A stretch of DNA of 64,000 bases, from positions 186,001 through 250,000 of the forward strand of contig NZ_BMGD01000003.1 in NCBI RefSeq assembly GCF_014639875.1. The letters are read 5' to 3'. Position numbers and translations under genes: made by a program. A model generated the notes under the pieces. That model was given only the letters and a program-made list of their open reading frames with translations. It was not told where the DNA came from and ran no database searches. The stretch comes from Blastomonas aquatica. Its GTDB lineage: Bacteria; Pseudomonadota; Alphaproteobacteria; Sphingomonadales; Sphingomonadaceae. Below are positions 50,599-60,415 of the stretch, piece by piece. The number at the start of each line of letters is the position of its first letter. Position 1 is the first letter of the stretch.

Positions 50599-53115
50599 AT
50601 GAGCGAGGGTGAAAACGGCGATATCGTCTATAGCGTGCGGCGCAGCGAAGACGGAGCTTTTGGCTCACTGCGCGACGTGTGGAGCAAGCGCTGGGTCCGC
50701 TGGGCCGCGTACCTCCTTGCTGCGGCGCCGGTCGCCATCTTGCTGATCTGGGTCATCTTTGCGCGCGACCTGCCTTCGGCGGACACGTTGGTCGATTATG
50801 AGCCTGATCTGCCGACCATGGTGCGCGGTGTCGATGGGGAAATCATCAACACCTACGCGCGCGAACGCCGGGTCCAGCTGCAGTACAAGGACTATCCGGT
50901 CCCGCTGATCCGCGCGTTCCTGTCGGCCGAAGACAAGAACTTCTTCTCTCACAACGGCCTGGATTATCCGGGGCTTGCCTCGGCGGTGTTTGATTACGTC
51001 ACCAAGATCGGATCGGGCCAGCGCGCGCGCGGTGGATCGACGATCACCCAGCAGGTCGCCAAGAACTTGTTGCTGGGCGATGAATATTCGATCACCCGCA
51101 AGGTGCGCGAGGCGATCCTCGCCTATCGCATCGAAGATGTGCTGACCAAGCAGGAAATCCTCGAGCTCTACCTCAATGAGATCTACCTCGGTCGCAACGC
51201 TTATGGCGTGCAGGCGGCGGCGCGTGCCTATTTCGGCAAGGATGTCGCGGATCTGAAGCTGCACGAGGCGGCCTATCTGGCGATCCTGCCCAAGGCACCG
51301 TCGAACTATCGCCCCGAAGTCCACATGGAGCGTGCGCTCGAACGTCGCAACTGGGCGCTGGGCGCGATGCAGTCGAACGGCTGGATCACCCAGGCACAGA
51401 TGGCAGCAGCGCAGGCCGAGCCGCTGGGGACGATCGCGCGCACCGGCGATGGCTTCGACAAGATCGGCGGTTATTTCGTCGAGGAAGTTCGTCGCCAGCT
51501 GGTCGAGCAGTTCGGAGAAAAGGCGGAAGACGGCAGGAACAGCGTTTACGCAGGCGGTCTTTGGGTCCGCACTTCGCTCAACCCCGAGATGCAGCGCGCA
51601 ACGACCGAGGCACTACGCGATGCGCTGCTGCGGTACGACCGCGGCAGCGGCTGGGCCGGACCGATCAACACGATCGAGATCGACGACCAATGGGCCTCAC
51701 GGCTGGCCTCGACCTATATCGATATCGACTATGAGAACTGGCGCGTGGCAGTGGTGATCGAAAAGTCGGGCAGCGCTGCAGAGATCGGCTTTGCCAACGG
51801 CACGAAGGGCGTGCTGCCGCGCTCAACCGCAACGATGCCGCGCAAGCGCGTCGGCGGAACCGCGTTCGATTCGATGAAGCCCGGCGATATCATCGCGGTT
51901 TCGCCGATAGCTGGCGATAATTATGCGTTGCGCAACGTGCCCGAGATCTCAGGCGGCATGGTGGTGCAGAACCCGCGCTCGGGCCGCGTATACGCGATGC
52001 AGGGCGGGTTCGACTCGCAGATCAGCCCGTTCAACCGTGCCACCCAGGCCGATCGCCAGCCGGGATCGACGATCAAGCCCTTCGTCTATGCCACCGCGCT
52101 CGACAACGGCATGACGCCTGCTACCCAGATCGTCGATGGCACCTTTTGCGTTTACCAGTCGGCAAGCCTCGGCAACAAGTGCTTCCGCAACTTTGGCGGC
52201 TCGGCAGGTGCGGGCGCGCAGACGATGCGCTGGGGGTTGGAACAATCGCGCAATCTAATGACCGTGCGCGCCGCTAATGATGCGGGCATGACCAATGTCG
52301 TCAAGACGATCAAGGCGGTCGGCATCGGCGACTACAAGCCGTATCTCTCGATCGCATTGGGAGCGGGCGACACCACTGTGATGAAGATCACCAACGCCTA
52401 TTCGATGCTGGTCAACCATGGCCGCGAGCTCAAGCCGACGATGATCGATTACGTCCAGGACCGCCGCGGCAAGGTGATTTTCCGCTCGGATCCGCGGACC
52501 TGCGAGGGCTGCAACATGGCCAAATGGGACGGCAGGCCGATGCCCCGCTTCACGCCGCGCGGACGCCAGATCGTCGATCCGATCACGTCGTATCAGGTCG
52601 TCCACATGCTCGAAGGCGTGATCACCCGCGGCACCGCGACCAACCTTGCCGATCTTGACCGTCCCATGTTCGGCAAGACCGGAACCTCGAGCGGACCCAC
52701 CAACGTGTGGTTCGTCGGCGGCACGCCCGATATGGTCGCGGGGATCTATCTCGGCTTCGATCAGCCGCGCAGCATGGGCGGCTATGCGCAGGGTGGCAGG
52801 CTTGCAGCACCGGTGTTCAAGCAGTTCGCCAAGCAGGTACTGCCGTCGATGCCGATTACGGAATTCCGCGCACCCGCAGGCACCCGCATGGTCCGCATCG
52901 ATCGCCGCTCGGGCCGCCGCGTTTACGGTGCATGGCCTGGGGATGAAGCCAAGGCCGGCGTGATCTGGGAGGCGTTCAAGCCCGAAACCGAGCCGCGCCG
53001 GACCATCCGTCAGGAGGAAATGGCAGCGGCCAAGGCGGTGCAGAAGCGCACCGGACCTGCGGCACAGGCGCGCAGCGACAGCGAGTTTCTGCAGCAACAG
53101 GGTGGTATTTACTGA
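50599..53115 (+). CDS. Penicillin-binding protein 1A (bifunctional)
   Basis: 838 residues. One membrane anchor (about 36-58: AAYLLAAAPVAILLIWVIF). GT51 glycosyltransferase domain (about 90-265): SAEDKNFFSHNG, GGSTITQQVAKNLLL, RKVREAILAYRIE. Transpeptidase domain: SxxK in QPGSTIKPF (Ser490), then KTGTSSGPTN (KTG motif). An OB-like insertion (about 300-450) is present. Polymerises and cross-links peptidoglycan. The C-terminus is short, ending near QQGGIY. Next to amiC; Rrf2 regulator follows. Confidence 0.95.
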   Translation: MSEGENGDIVYSVRRSEDGAFGSLRDVWSKRWVRWAAYLLAAAPVAILLIWVIFARDLPSADTLVDYEPDLPTMVRGVDGEIINTYARERRVQLQYKDYPVPLIRAFLSAEDKNFFSHNGLDYPGLASAVFDYVTKIGSGQRARGGSTITQQVAKNLLLGDEYSITRKVREAILAYRIEDVLTKQEILELYLNEIYLGRNAYGVQAAARAYFGKDVADLKLHEAAYLAILPKAPSNYRPEVHMERALERRNWALGAMQSNGWITQAQMAAAQAEPLGTIARTGDGFDKIGGYFVEEVRRQLVEQFGEKAEDGRNSVYAGGLWVRTSLNPEMQRATTEALRDALLRYDRGSGWAGPINTIEIDDQWASRLASTYIDIDYENWRVAVVIEKSGSAAEIGFANGTKGVLPRSTATMPRKRVGGTAFDSMKPGDIIAVSPIAGDNYALRNVPEISGGMVVQNPRSGRVYAMQGGFDSQISPFNRATQADRQPGSTIKPFVYATALDNGMTPATQIVDGTFCVYQSASLGNKCFRNFGGSAGAGAQTMRWGLEQSRNLMTVRAANDAGMTNVVKTIKAVGIGDYKPYLSIALGAGDTTVMKITNAYSMLVNHGRELKPTMIDYVQDRRGKVIFRSDPRTCEGCNMAKWDGRPMPRFTPRGRQIVDPITSYQVVHMLEGVITRGTATNLADLDRPMFGKTGTSSGPTNVWFVGGTPDMVAGIYLGFDQPRSMGGYAQGGRLAAPVFKQFAKQVLPSMPITEFRAPAGTRMVRIDRRSGRRVYGAWPGDEAKAGVIWEAFKPETEPRRTIRQEEMAAAKAVQKRTGPAAQARSDSEFLQQQGGIY

Positions 53116-53209
53116 TCGGTCGATCCCATTGGGGGCTGATCAGGCCAGGAGTCCCCACTCTACCAAATGCATTGAAAAACTCGCTCGCTCCGCGTAGTCC
53201 AACTGGACC

Positions 53210-53653
53210 ATGCTCAGCCAGAAAGTCCGTTATACCATCCGTGCGTTGCAGCACCTTGCCGATCATTACGGCGAGGGACTGGTGCATCTGGAGGATATCG
53301 CACAGGCGCAGAACATTCCGCCCAAGTTCCTGACCGTGATCCTGTCGGAAATGGCGCGCGCTGGTCTCGTGCATTCTCAGCGAGGCAAGGACGGGGGCTA
53401 TAGCCTGGGTTTGGCACCGATCGACATCCGCTATGGCGATATCGTACGCATTACCAGCGGATCGCTTGCCCTGGTTCCGTGTGCCAGCCGATATGCCTAT
53501 GAAAAGTGCAAGAACTGTCTGGCCGAAGACGAATGTCGGCTGCGCGCGCTGATGCTCAAGGTGCGCGATGAAACCGCGGTGATCCTCGACCAGATTACCC
53601 TGGCCGATCCGATTCAGCCTATTGCCGAGCTAGACCCCGCGCTCGCAAACTGA
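53210..53653 (+). CDS. Rrf2-family transcriptional regulator
   Basis: 147 residues. Winged helix opens MLSQKVRYTIRALQHLA, followed by QNIPPKFLTVILSEMARAGLV and RGKDGGYSL. Three closely spaced Cys (PCASRYAYEKCKNCLAEDEC) resemble an iron-sulfur or redox-sensing cluster as in IscR/NsrR-type proteins; four Cys are in this span. No isc/suf genes neighbour it, so the target is unknown. It stands 94 bases after the PBP1A gene and ends 4 bases before the convergent kinase gene. Confidence 0.92.
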   Translation: MLSQKVRYTIRALQHLADHYGEGLVHLEDIAQAQNIPPKFLTVILSEMARAGLVHSQRGKDGGYSLGLAPIDIRYGDIVRITSGSLALVPCASRYAYEKCKNCLAEDECRLRALMLKVRDETAVILDQITLADPIQPIAELDPALAN

Positions 53654-53656
53654 AGG

Positions 53657-54703
53657 TTATACCGCAAACTCCACCCGCCAGGCAGCGCCCGAACCCGGAT
53701 TGGCGATAGCCTTGATCTCGCCGCCCAGCTGCGCTGCCAGCGACTGGACGATGTGGGTGCCCAATCCCTTGCTGTTGGTTGCATCTTCGCCCTGGGGCAG
53801 CCCGCGACCATTGTCGCTGACCGTCAGCGTCAGGTGCGCGGAATCTGGTTGCTCTAATTCCAAGGTGATTGTGCCACCATTGTCGCTGAAGGCATGTTTC
53901 AAGCTGTTGGTCACCAATTCGGTGACGAGCAGCGACAGCGTGGTCAGCCGGGCGATGTCCAGCGTGATCGCTGGCATGTTTACGAGGCACACGATGTTGC
54001 GCGCGCCGGTTGCCTGCAAAAGGTCGGAGCAGATTTCCTGAAAATACTGTGCCACGGGCAAATCGAGCGATGCGGGGTCATACAGCCGTCGGTGGATCCG
54101 CGACATCGTCTCGATACGGCTCTGGGCTTCATCGAGCGCGCTGCCAGCGGAGGCGGGGTCGGCGGTCACCTTGCGCTTTTGCAGGTGCAGCAGCGCCGCG
54201 ACGAACGCCATGTTGTTGGCAACGCGGTGCTGGAGTTCCTGGAACATTGTGCGTTGCTGGTCATACAAAGCCTCGGTAACCCGCTTTTCATCTCGCAGTT
54301 CGTCCGCAGCGCTGTGCATCAGATGGATCAGCGTTATGTCGACAGTTACGATGAAGACGTAGAATCCGAGCGTGATTGCGCTCGCGGTGTCTATGCCGAA
54401 GCTGTCGAACGGTGGAATGAAAAAATACCAGGATGCCAGGCCGGACAGGACCGCGCACAGCAATCCTGGCCATAGGCCGGCAAAAAAGGTGGTGACGATG
54501 ACCGCAGGGAAGAAGGTCAGATAGGGAAATCCCGGCGGGAGAATGTCACTGAGCTCACGACGCAGCAGCAAAGCTGCAGCAAACGACATGACGGCCAGGC
54601 CATAGCCAAGATAAAGGTCGTGCCTGAATTTTGCTCCGGCACGTATCAGTCTGTTCATGTTGGTCCAGGTCCGCAGAGGCGGGGGTGGCAACTCCTCCGG
54701 CAT
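53657..54703 (-). CDS. Membrane sensor histidine kinase, HisKA_2 type
   Basis: 348 residues. About four membrane helices (about 30-130, DUF4118-like: YLGYGLAVMSFAAALLL, FLTFFPAVIVTTFFAGLWPGLL). Kinase: the phospho-acceptor is the His of FQELQHRVANNM; ATP site LVTELVTNSLKHAF, SDNGRGLP and LGTHIVQSL. This alphaproteobacterial class often feeds the general stress response (PhyR) or other single-domain regulators. No response regulator is adjacent. An in-frame ATG at 54658 would shorten it by 15 residues. Confidence 0.9.
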   Translation of the reverse strand: MPEELPPPPLRTWTNMNRLIRAGAKFRHDLYLGYGLAVMSFAAALLLRRELSDILPPGFPYLTFFPAVIVTTFFAGLWPGLLCAVLSGLASWYFFIPPFDSFGIDTASAITLGFYVFIVTVDITLIHLMHSAADELRDEKRVTEALYDQQRTMFQELQHRVANNMAFVAALLHLQKRKVTADPASAGSALDEAQSRIETMSRIHRRLYDPASLDLPVAQYFQEICSDLLQATGARNIVCLVNMPAITLDIARLTTLSLLVTELVTNSLKHAFSDNGGTITLELEQPDSAHLTLTVSDNGRGLPQGEDATNSKGLGTHIVQSLAAQLGGEIKAIANPGSGAAWRVEFAV

Positions 54704-54932
54704 TTCAGCCCTACAGTTCTAGGGGGTGTTGCCAGACCGGGCAAGCACCGCGTATCAGTCGCCAAGACTTGGAGAGGCGGGACGTGACAAATTCGCCACG
54801 AAGCCATTTCTGGGTGAGCGGTTCGATGGTGTTCGCCTTGTGGATTAATTCATCCTTCACTCAATTCTGCAACGGTTATTCTATCGTACGGCAATTTCGC
54901 GGAGATGAAACATCGTCGGTCGCCTGATCCAG

Positions 54933-56138
54933 TTGATCCGCGCCTTCTGGCAGCGGGCGAAGGACGCTACCGATGGCGGGAACCTTCCCCCCTCACTGCG
55001 TGATGAATTGGCTCAGTTGCAATATTCGCGGATCGGCGCGATCGTCCCGATCCTGTACTTTTCCATTGCCGTCGTTGCAGTCATCGCCGGTACTGCTTCG
55101 GGTAGTACAGTCAGCCTGATGTACCACGTCCTGCTACCAGGCGGATTTGTGCTGATCGGCTGTGTGCGCTGCTACGCATGGTACCGTCGCAGATCTGAGG
55201 TGCTGCCGATCGCTCAGGTGCGCCGGTACCTGCGGTCCACCACCTGGATCGCGATTGCGATGGGGCTCGTCGGCGGTCTTTGGACGGTCGATTCCTATTA
55301 CGACACAAGCGAGGCACGCCGGGTGCTCGCCCCGGTGTTCATCTTGATGATCACCTTCGTCGGGGCGGTCTGCCTGACCAGCATGCCGCGCGCTGCCATC
55401 GGAGTGATGGTTGTCGCATTGACGCCGATGATAACCATCATGATCCAGTCGGCAGACATCGGTATTCAGGCAATGGCGATATGTTTCACGATCGTCTCGT
55501 TGTTGACCTTGATGCTGATCGTCAGCAGCTTCAAGGAAATCGTCAAGGGCCTTGTGTTGCGACACGAGCTGAAAGTCTTGTCCGAAACCGACCCGTTGAC
55601 CGGACTTGCCAATCGCCGGGCGTTCCGCACGAAATTTGCTGCGTTGTCCACCGGATCCGACCCGCCATCTTCAATCACGATGGTCATGATCGATCTGGAT
55701 GGCTTCAAGGAAGCCAATGACCGGTTCGGCCATGCGGCAGGGGATTCCATCCTCATCCAGGCGGGTCAGCGGCTAGCGACATTGTGCTCCGATGCCAGCA
55801 GTGTAGCTCGGCTGGGGGGCGATGAGTTCGCGTTGCTGGTGGAGACAGATAGTGATAGCGAGGCGTTGAAACGCTCGGTGTTATCAGTGCTTTCGTTGCC
55901 CTATCATTATCGCGACCAGCAGATCGCTGTTACCGCCAGCGTCGGCAGCGCGCATGGTTGCAAGGGAGCAGTCTCGCTGGAATCGCTGATGCGCGAGGCG
56001 GATGGTGAACTTTATCGCTCCAAGCGATGGGCAACAATACGTCGGCGGCAACGGCAGGGTATCGATCAGGCCAGCGAGCCGAGTGGTCTAGAACCAATCA
56101 CCCCGGGTCGGCGAGGGTTTCGATCAAACAACAGTTGA
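54933..56138 (+). CDS. Membrane GGDEF diguanylate cyclase
   Basis: 401 residues. Six hydrophobic helices in residues ~35-205, then a GGDEF domain (about 220-380): LSETDPLTGLANRRAF, IDLDGFKEANDRFGHAAGD, and the active GGDEF in RLGGDEFALL. It should make c-di-GMP, opposing the EAL protein at 23.3 kb. No I-site RxxD is clear upstream of GGDEF. Start is uncertain: the first codon used here is TTG, because no ATG/GTG is in frame nearby. Confidence 0.9.
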   Translation: MIRAFWQRAKDATDGGNLPPSLRDELAQLQYSRIGAIVPILYFSIAVVAVIAGTASGSTVSLMYHVLLPGGFVLIGCVRCYAWYRRRSEVLPIAQVRRYLRSTTWIAIAMGLVGGLWTVDSYYDTSEARRVLAPVFILMITFVGAVCLTSMPRAAIGVMVVALTPMITIMIQSADIGIQAMAICFTIVSLLTLMLIVSSFKEIVKGLVLRHELKVLSETDPLTGLANRRAFRTKFAALSTGSDPPSSITMVMIDLDGFKEANDRFGHAAGDSILIQAGQRLATLCSDASSVARLGGDEFALLVETDSDSEALKRSVLSVLSLPYHYRDQQIAVTASVGSAHGCKGAVSLESLMREADGELYRSKRWATIRRRQRQGIDQASEPSGLEPITPGRRGFRSNNS

Positions 56139-56251
56139 ATTTGGCCCGTCCGGGTTGTCGTCGGCAGCTATCGAGCATTGCCAGACAGGCGACGGATGCT
56201 AAACTTGGCCTCTGATTTCGATCATCCAATCAATATCATAGAGGATCGCCG

Positions 56252-58384
56252 ATGCGCACACGCGCCATTTTTGCCGCCTTGCTGGGAACTGCAGCCATGA
56301 CATTTTTCGCCCCGGTTTTCGCTCTGGGCAGCCCCGTCGCTTATCCCACCACCGAAACCGTTGGAACGGTCGACGAGCAGTTCGGCGTCAAGGTGCAAGA
56401 TCCGTATCGCTGGCTGGAAAATGATGTCCGCGTCGACCCCAAGGTCGCCGCCTGGGTCGAAGCACAGAACAAGGTCACCGACGCGTATCTGGAGACGGTG
56501 CCAGGCCGCGAGCAACTCGCCAGCCGGATGCGTGCGCTGTATGACTATGCCCGCACAGGCGTTCCCGAGGTCGCCGGGGACCGCTATTTCTTCACCCGCA
56601 ATTCGGGCCTGCAGAACCAGGCGGTGCTGTATGTCAAGGATGGGAAGGACGGCGCCGAGCGGGTGCTGATCGACCCCAATGCCTGGGCCAAGGATGGCGC
56701 GACCGCGCTCGATTCCTGGGTGCCGAGCAAGGACGGGACCAAGCTGATCTATTCGATCCAGGATGGTGGCAGCGACTGGCGCACCGTCAAGGTGCTCGAT
56801 GTCGCCACCGGCAAGACGATGGACGACGAAATCAAGTGGGTGAAGTTCTCCGCCCTCGAGTGGGACAAGGTGGGGCAGGGGTTCTATTACTCGCGCTTCC
56901 CTGAGCCGGACAAGGAAGGCGAGTTTCAATCGCTCAACACCGATCAGGAAATCCGCTACCACCTTTTGGGCACGCCGCAGGCGGATGACCCTCTGATCTA
57001 TGCAACTCCCGAGGAGCCGCAGCTCAACCACGTTGCGCAGGTCGCGGACGACGGCAGCTTCCTGCTGGTCACATCCTCCTCGGGCACCGACGAGCGCTAC
57101 CGGCTGACGATGATCGGGCTGAACGGCGATGAGACCCGCCGGGTGATCGTGCCCGACCTGCTCAACGACTGGAGCATGATCGGCATGTCGGGTGGGCGGA
57201 TCTATTTCGTCACCAACAAGGATGCGCCGCGGCTGCGGATCGTATCGATGGCGATCACCGGCAGCGAAAGCGCTCTGGACACCGTGGTTGCCGAAGGCGA
57301 GTCGGTAATTTCGGGCGCGTCGGTGGTCGGCGGCCGGCTGGTGGTCAATTATCTGCAGGACGCGCGCAACGTCGTGAAGCTGTTTGACCTTGCTGGCAAG
57401 CCGATGGGCGAGCTTCCGTTGCCGGGGATCGGATCGGTTGGCGGGTTCGATGGCGACCTGGATTCGACCGAAACCTTCTTCTCCTATTCCAGCTTCAACC
57501 GTCCCACGACGATCTATCGCTATGACCTGACCTCGGGCCAGGTGACGCCATGGGCCGAGCCAAAACTCGCGTTCAACCCCGACGACTACACCGTCGAGCA
57601 GCGGTTCTATGCAAGCAAGGATGGCACCAAGGTGCCGATGTTCATCGTCAAAAAGAAGAGCGTCACCGGCCCTGCGCCGACGCTGCTCTATGGCTATGGC
57701 GGCTTCAACATCTCGCTGACCCCCGGCTTCTCGCCGACACGGCTGGCGTGGCTCGAGCAGGGCGGGGTGTATGCCCAGGCCAGCCTGCGCGGTGGCGGCG
57801 AATACGGCAAGGCGTGGCACGATGCCGGGCGGCTCGCCAACAAGCAGAACGTGTTTGACGACTTCATCGCGGCAGGTGAGTATCTGATCGCCGAAGGCGT
57901 CACCGGCAAGGATCAGCTGGCGATCGAGGGCCGCTCGAACGGCGGGCTTCTCGTGGGCGCAGTGGTCAACCAGCGCCCCGATCTGTTCGCGGCGGCGCAT
58001 GCTGCGGTGGGCGTGATGGATATGCTGCGGTTCGATCGATTTACTGCGGGGCGCTATTGGGTCGATGATTACGGCTATCCCAATAAGGAGGCCGACTTCC
58101 AGACACTGATCCGGTACTCGCCGTATCACACGATCCGCAAGGCAGATTATCCCGCCGTCATAGTCTCGACCGCCGACACCGACGACCGCGTGGTGCCCGG
58201 CCACAGCTTCAAGTATACCGCCCGGCTGCAGGCAACCGAGGCCGGCGACAAGCCGCACCTGATCCGCATCGAAACCCGCGCAGGCCATGGATCGGGCAAG
58301 CCGACCGACAAGATCATCGAGGAATTCTCAGACATCTACGCTTTTCTGGCGAACTTTACCGGGTTGAAGGTCGCAGGGGAGTAA
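56252..58384 (+). CDS. Exported prolyl oligopeptidase (S9A family)
   Basis: 710 residues with signal peptide (MRTRAIFAALLGTAAMTFFAPVFALG). N-terminal YPTTETVGTVDEQFGVKVQDPYRWLEN typifies S9A. A seven-bladed propeller (about 90-440) gates the alpha/beta hydrolase. Catalytic Ser562 (EGRSNGGLL), Asp in DTDDRVVPGHS, His in RAGHGSGKPT. Cuts short peptides after Pro in the periplasm. GGAT/GAGG-type SD precedes the ATG (GAGGATCGCC). Followed by an inverted repeat. Confidence 0.95.
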   Translation: MRTRAIFAALLGTAAMTFFAPVFALGSPVAYPTTETVGTVDEQFGVKVQDPYRWLENDVRVDPKVAAWVEAQNKVTDAYLETVPGREQLASRMRALYDYARTGVPEVAGDRYFFTRNSGLQNQAVLYVKDGKDGAERVLIDPNAWAKDGATALDSWVPSKDGTKLIYSIQDGGSDWRTVKVLDVATGKTMDDEIKWVKFSALEWDKVGQGFYYSRFPEPDKEGEFQSLNTDQEIRYHLLGTPQADDPLIYATPEEPQLNHVAQVADDGSFLLVTSSSGTDERYRLTMIGLNGDETRRVIVPDLLNDWSMIGMSGGRIYFVTNKDAPRLRIVSMAITGSESALDTVVAEGESVISGASVVGGRLVVNYLQDARNVVKLFDLAGKPMGELPLPGIGSVGGFDGDLDSTETFFSYSSFNRPTTIYRYDLTSGQVTPWAEPKLAFNPDDYTVEQRFYASKDGTKVPMFIVKKKSVTGPAPTLLYGYGGFNISLTPGFSPTRLAWLEQGGVYAQASLRGGGEYGKAWHDAGRLANKQNVFDDFIAAGEYLIAEGVTGKDQLAIEGRSNGGLLVGAVVNQRPDLFAAAHAAVGVMDMLRFDRFTAGRYWVDDYGYPNKEADFQTLIRYSPYHTIRKADYPAVIVSTADTDDRVVPGHSFKYTARLQATEAGDKPHLIRIETRAGHGSGKPTDKIIEEFSDIYAFLANFTGLKVAGE

Positions 58385-58407
58385 TGTCGTCAGATGGTTT
58401 CGATCGT

Positions 58408-58488
58408 CAGTCCCGCGCCCGCAGAAATCCCGCTAGGTCGCACAATGCGCCATTCTTAGCGGGACCCCTGCGTCTGCGGGGGTGACTG
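58408..58488. repeat. Second-type inverted repeat between the prolyl oligopeptidase gene and chrA
   Basis: Left arm CAGTCCCGCGCCCGCAGAAAT then CCCGCTAG; right arm TTAGCGGGACCCCTGCGTCTGCGGGGGTGACTG. A different sequence from the CCGGCGAAAGCCGG family. Its distal end lies 2 bases before the chrA ATG. Confidence 0.75.
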
Positions 58489-58490
58489 AC

Positions 58491-59813
58491 ATGGGGCCGA
58501 TGGACGGTGCCGAGAAGCCGAGCTTTGCCGACCTGGTGCGCGTCTTCGCGCGTATTGGGCTGCTCAGCTTCGGCGGGCCGGCGGGGCAGATCGCGCTGAT
58601 GCACAGCGAGCTGGTCGAAAAGCGCGGCTGGATCGGCGAGCCGCAGTTCCTCCACGCACTCAATTTCTGCCACTTGCTGCCGGGGCCCGAGGCGCAGCAA
58701 CTGGCGACCTATGCTGGCTGGCGATTGTACGGGGTGCGCGGCGGGCTGGCGGCGGGGCTGCTGTTCCTGCTGCCCGGTGTCGCCATCATCCTGGCACTGT
58801 CGGTCCTCTATGCCTACGCCGCCGGGCTGGACTGGTTCGCGGCGATCTTCCTGGGGATCAAGGCAGCGGTGCTCGCGGTTGTGCTGCAGGCGCTGATCCG
58901 GATGGCCCGGCGCGCACTCGACAGCCTGTTCAAGCAGGGCCTGGCAGGGCTTGCCTTTGTCGGCCTGTTCTTCCTCGATCTGCCGTTTCCGCTCGTGCTG
59001 CTGGGCGCCGCGGCGGCGGGGGGCATCGTGGCATCGCTGACGCCCAGCTGGCTGAAGCTGCAAGCCGTTCCCGCTGACCCTGTCCGGACGGCGCGCCCCG
59101 CTATGCGCGCCACCGCGCACACGATCGCGGTCTGGGCGATGCTGTGGGCACTGCCGCTGTTCGCGGTGTGGATAGTCCTGGGCGGCGACCATGTTCTGAT
59201 GGATATCGGGCTGTTCTTCTCGCAGCTTGCGGTCGTTACTTTTGGTGGGGCTTATGCGGTGCTCGCTTACATGGCGCAGGAGGCGGTGCAGGGCTTTGGC
59301 TGGCTGCAGCCGGGCGAAATGGCTGATGGACTGGGATTGGCCGAGACCACGCCGGGACCGCTGATCCTGGTCACGCAGTTCGTCGGCTTTCTCGCCGCCT
59401 ATCGTGATGCCGCGCCGTTCACGCCGCTGCTGGCAGGGGCCCTTGGTGCTCTGCTCACTTTGTGGGTGACCTTCACGCCTTGCTTTTTGTGGATATTCAC
59501 CTTCGCGCCATGGATCGACCGGCTGCAGAACGCGCGGGGGCTGACGGGCGCACTGGCTGCGATCACCGCAGCGGTGGTCGGTGTCATCGCCAATTTGAGT
59601 CTGTGGTTTGCGTTGCACGTGCTGTTCGGCAGCGTGACCGAACGGCGGCTCGGCGTGGTGCGGCTTTACTGGCCCGACATCACCACATTCGATGGATTGG
59701 CGATGGCGCTTGGCCTGATCGCCGGAGTACATCTGCTTGTGCTCAGGCGTTCGGTCGCAGAGGTGCTGAGTGCGGCTGCAGTGCTGGGGTTCATTGCGAC
59801 CATATTCATCTAG
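58491..59813 (+). CDS. chrA: Chromate transporter ChrA, two-domain
   Basis: 440 residues, about 12 membrane helices. Two homologous halves, each starting with the chromate_transp motif: FARIGLLSFGGPAGQIALMHSE (about 17-38) and FFSQLAVVTFGGAYAVLAYMAQE in the second half. Family members export chromate as a sulfate analogue. ATG 58491 is chosen; ATG 58500 and GTG 58482 are also in frame. The upstream inverted repeat reaches almost to the start and supplies the G-rich stretch serving as SD. Confidence 0.92.
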   Translation: MGPMDGAEKPSFADLVRVFARIGLLSFGGPAGQIALMHSELVEKRGWIGEPQFLHALNFCHLLPGPEAQQLATYAGWRLYGVRGGLAAGLLFLLPGVAIILALSVLYAYAAGLDWFAAIFLGIKAAVLAVVLQALIRMARRALDSLFKQGLAGLAFVGLFFLDLPFPLVLLGAAAAGGIVASLTPSWLKLQAVPADPVRTARPAMRATAHTIAVWAMLWALPLFAVWIVLGGDHVLMDIGLFFSQLAVVTFGGAYAVLAYMAQEAVQGFGWLQPGEMADGLGLAETTPGPLILVTQFVGFLAAYRDAAPFTPLLAGALGALLTLWVTFTPCFLWIFTFAPWIDRLQNARGLTGALAAITAAVVGVIANLSLWFALHVLFGSVTERRLGVVRLYWPDITTFDGLAMALGLIAGVHLLVLRRSVAEVLSAAAVLGFIATIFI

Positions 59814-59934
59814 ATGGCTGGTTAGCTGAACAAAAGCTGTCATATCAATTCAGGCTCTCCACACCGCCGAATCGCTATATCTTCCCTTGTGACGCCGAGC
59901 AGGTCGGCGAACGGACCAGACGGAGGAGACTTTG

Positions 59935-60291
59935 ATGTTCGGAAAAATAATTCTCGGCCTCGCCGCCATCGGCTCCGCCACCTTTTTTGTTACCCCTGCC
60001 GATGCGCAGTGGCGCGGTGGCCCCGGTTTCGGCCGCGGAGCGCCCAATCAGGCGGTGAACCAGTGCACCCGCGCTGTGCAGACCGATTTGCGCCGCTATG
60101 GCCGCTTCGGCCAGGTGACGGATATCCGCCGGGTCAATGACACCCGCTTTGGATATCGCGTCCGCGGTCGGGTCGTGGTCGAACAGCCGCGCGGCTATCG
60201 TGTCAGGCTTAACCGGGGGAATTTCGATTGCATCGTGGATCGGGGCAGGGTGCGTGATGTGCGTCTGAGCGGACTCGGCAACTTTCGCTGA
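59935..60291 (+). CDS. Small secreted protein
   Basis: 118 residues. Signal peptide MFGKIILGLAAIGSATFFVTPADAQ. The mature domain contains NQCTRAVQTDL, then IRRVNDTRFGYRVRGRVVVE and FDCIVDRGRVRDVRL. The pair of Cys in NQC and FDC may be disulfide bonded. The same C-x-x-x-...-FxC-x-x-x-x-GR-I/V pattern is seen in the next protein. GGAGGAG precedes the ATG. Function unknown. Confidence 0.8.
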   Translation: MFGKIILGLAAIGSATFFVTPADAQWRGGPGFGRGAPNQAVNQCTRAVQTDLRRYGRFGQVTDIRRVNDTRFGYRVRGRVVVEQPRGYRVRLNRGNFDCIVDRGRVRDVRLSGLGNFR

Positions 60292-60415
60292 GCACGCATG
60301 TGCGCATCCGGCTCCCGGGCGGTTCAGCGTGGCGACAGGCTGAACCGCCTAAACAAACAGCTAAACTAGGGAACAGCGCGCTGCGCCTTGGCCAGATACT
60401 TGAAAGGCATGGGAT

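Noticed and set aside
56222-58288. A 688-codon minus-strand frame over the prolyl oligopeptidase gene
   Set aside because: Antisense shadow; the plus-strand enzyme has intact catalytic motifs and a signal peptide.
58407-59843. A 478-codon minus-strand frame over chrA
   Set aside because: Gln/His/Arg-rich translation without hydrophobic pattern; antisense to a clear 12-helix transporter.
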